DNA of 64,000 nt from CBFHSF01 sp965661055 (GTDB taxonomy: Bacteria > Bacteroidota > Bacteroidia > Flavobacteriales > Schleiferiaceae), in NCBI GenBank assembly GCA_965661055.1, contig CBFICS010000001.1:124001-188000 (forward strand). The letters run 5' to 3'. The position numbers and the translations under genes were made by a program. This document shows, in pieces, positions 62,958 to 64,000 of this stretch; the first letter of the stretch is position 1, and every line of letters begins with the position of its first letter. The notes under the pieces were generated by a model that saw only the letters and a list, made by a program, of their open reading frames with translations, was not told the DNA's origin and made no database searches.

Positions 62958-64000
62958 TGAAAATTCAGAAATCAGATATATTAAAAGCCTTAGGACAAGT
63001 AAAATCAACCCGTGGAAAAGGCTCGTTAGTTGAAGAGGGAGATGTCCAAAATGTTCAGATTTTTGGTGATGAGGTTATGGTAGATGTACTTTGTTACAAT
63101 CCGACTCTTCAAGCTAAAAAGAAATTAGAAGTTGAAATTTTAAAGGCTATACATGACCATGCCTATGAAAAGGCAAAAATCAAGGTCAGTATTGTGGTTC
63201 CTGAAGCAGCAAAGGAGACTTCAAATCAAATTAGAGTAGAAGCTATTCCTGGAGTAAAAAACATAGTAGCTATTGCCTCTGGTAAAGGGGGGGTAGGGAA
63301 GTCGACCATGACCGCAAATATTGCTGTTGGGTTGGCGAAAATGGGATTTAGTGTCGGATTGGTAGATGCGGATATCTACGGACCATCCATGCCCATAATG
63401 TTTGATGTAGCTCATGAAAAGCCATCAACCATTGATGTTGACGGAGTCAGTAAAATGAACCCCGTTGAATCTTACGGGGTAAAATTACTTTCTATAGGAT
63501 TTTTTGCAGGAGTCGATCAGGCTGTAGTTTGGCGCGGCCCGATGGCTACCAAAGCTCTTAACCAACTTATTAGAGATTCTCATTGGGGAGAACTAGACTT
63601 CTTGTTAATTGACTTGCCTCCTGGTACAGGCGATATTCACTTGAGTTTAGTTCAAGCAGTACCCGTTACGGGCGCCCTCATTGTAAGTACGCCACAGCCT
63701 ATTGCTTTGGCTGATGCCAAAAAAGGTGTGGGAATGTTTAAAATGGATTCGATAAATGTTCCGGTTCTTGGTATCGTAGAAAACATGGCTTACTTTACAC
63801 CAGAAGAACTGCCAAATAACAAGTACTACATATTCGGAAAAGAAGGCGCTAAGAACTTATCAGAAGAATTAAATGTTCCTTTTTTAGGTGAGGTACCCAT
63901 AGTACAAAGTATTAGAGAAGCAGGAGATGTGGGAAGACCTGCCATTATGCAAGAAGACACTCCTTCAGCAAAAGCATTTACGGATGTAACCAGAAGAATG
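62958..64000 (+). CDS. Mrp/ApbC family iron-sulfur cluster carrier ATPase (3' end beyond the window)
   Basis: The frame is open to the window edge; about 347 residues visible. An N-terminal MIP18/DUF59 domain (about 1-90) is followed by the ParA-like ATPase with the deviant Walker A ASGKGGVGKST near residue 110, LVDADIYGPS and IDLPPGTGD. It carries iron-sulfur clusters to apoproteins. Where ApbC proteins usually have a C-x-x-C pair, this has MAYFTPEELPNNKYYIFG with no cysteines; the same appears usual in Bacteroidota homologues. A NifU-like gene may lie beyond the window. Confidence 0.93.

Overview
This is an AT-rich chromosomal window from a member of the Bacteroidota, most likely order Flavobacteriales. 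The evidence is the gliding lipoprotein pair GldB/GldC, a PorV/PorQ-type outer-membrane protein, a Flavobacteria-style dcw cluster whose FtsZ has a very long acidic tail, DUF3098/DUF4252/DUF2797 proteins, and promoters of the Bacteroidota TTTG-N16-22-TAnnTTTG type. Nearly everything is housekeeping; the clearly accessory stretch is about 40.2-42.5 kb.

Layout. 1-3.4 kb: 3' end of a sensor histidine kinase, nadE, gldB-gldC, engB. 3.5-19.7 kb: the dcw cell-wall and division operon (mraZ, rsmH, ftsL, ftsI, murE, mraY, murD, ftsW, murG, murC, ftsQ, ftsA, ftsZ), mostly with 1-14 nt overlaps or very short gaps, preceded by a phased GTGG repeat array that looks like the MraZ operator, and followed by yqeY. 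19.7-28.2 kb: copper P-type ATPase CcoI opposite an Fnr-like regulator, malic enzyme, a second Crp-family regulator, HflX, a small membrane protein and a deoxynucleoside kinase. 28.3-37.3 kb: GH3-family enzyme with a secreted neighbour, DUF2797, a flippase-like membrane protein, queuosine-precursor transporter, SppA, FolK, OmpA, TrmH. 37.4-40.3 kb: MutS, tRNA-Gly(GCC), tRNA-Leu(TAA).

40.2-42.5 kb holds a four-helix-bundle (S23-type) gene after the tRNAs, two copies of a 184-bp unit bounded by inverted G/C-rich hairpins, a remnant of a MATE transporter and a bestrophin. 42.5-53 kb: ACP phosphodiesterase, thioesterase, PurS, PssA, PorV-like protein, Lnt, LpdA, an HTH protein, LeuS. 53-56.7 kb (minus strand): an ECF sigma factor, a probable membrane anti-sigma protein, two DUF4252-type envelope proteins and an ABC exporter in one operon. 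57-64 kb: ftsX, DUF3098, uppP, truB, a secreted beta-rich protein, queA, rlmN and the start of an Mrp/ApbC ATPase.

Many genes converge on the envelope: lipid II synthesis and recycling (murC/D/E/G, mraY, uppP), septation (ftsL/I/W/Q/A/Z/X), lipoprotein maturation (lnt), phospholipid synthesis (pssA) and outer-membrane proteins. Queuosine transport (yhhQ) and synthesis (queA) both occur.

The most striking sequence-level observations are lesions in three genes expected to be essential: mraY has two in-frame stops that remove its last membrane helix, and ftsW and leuS each carry a one-base frameshift. Sequencing or assembly error is the leading explanation, but each should be checked. I found no CRISPR array, complete insertion sequence, prophage or obvious new defence system.
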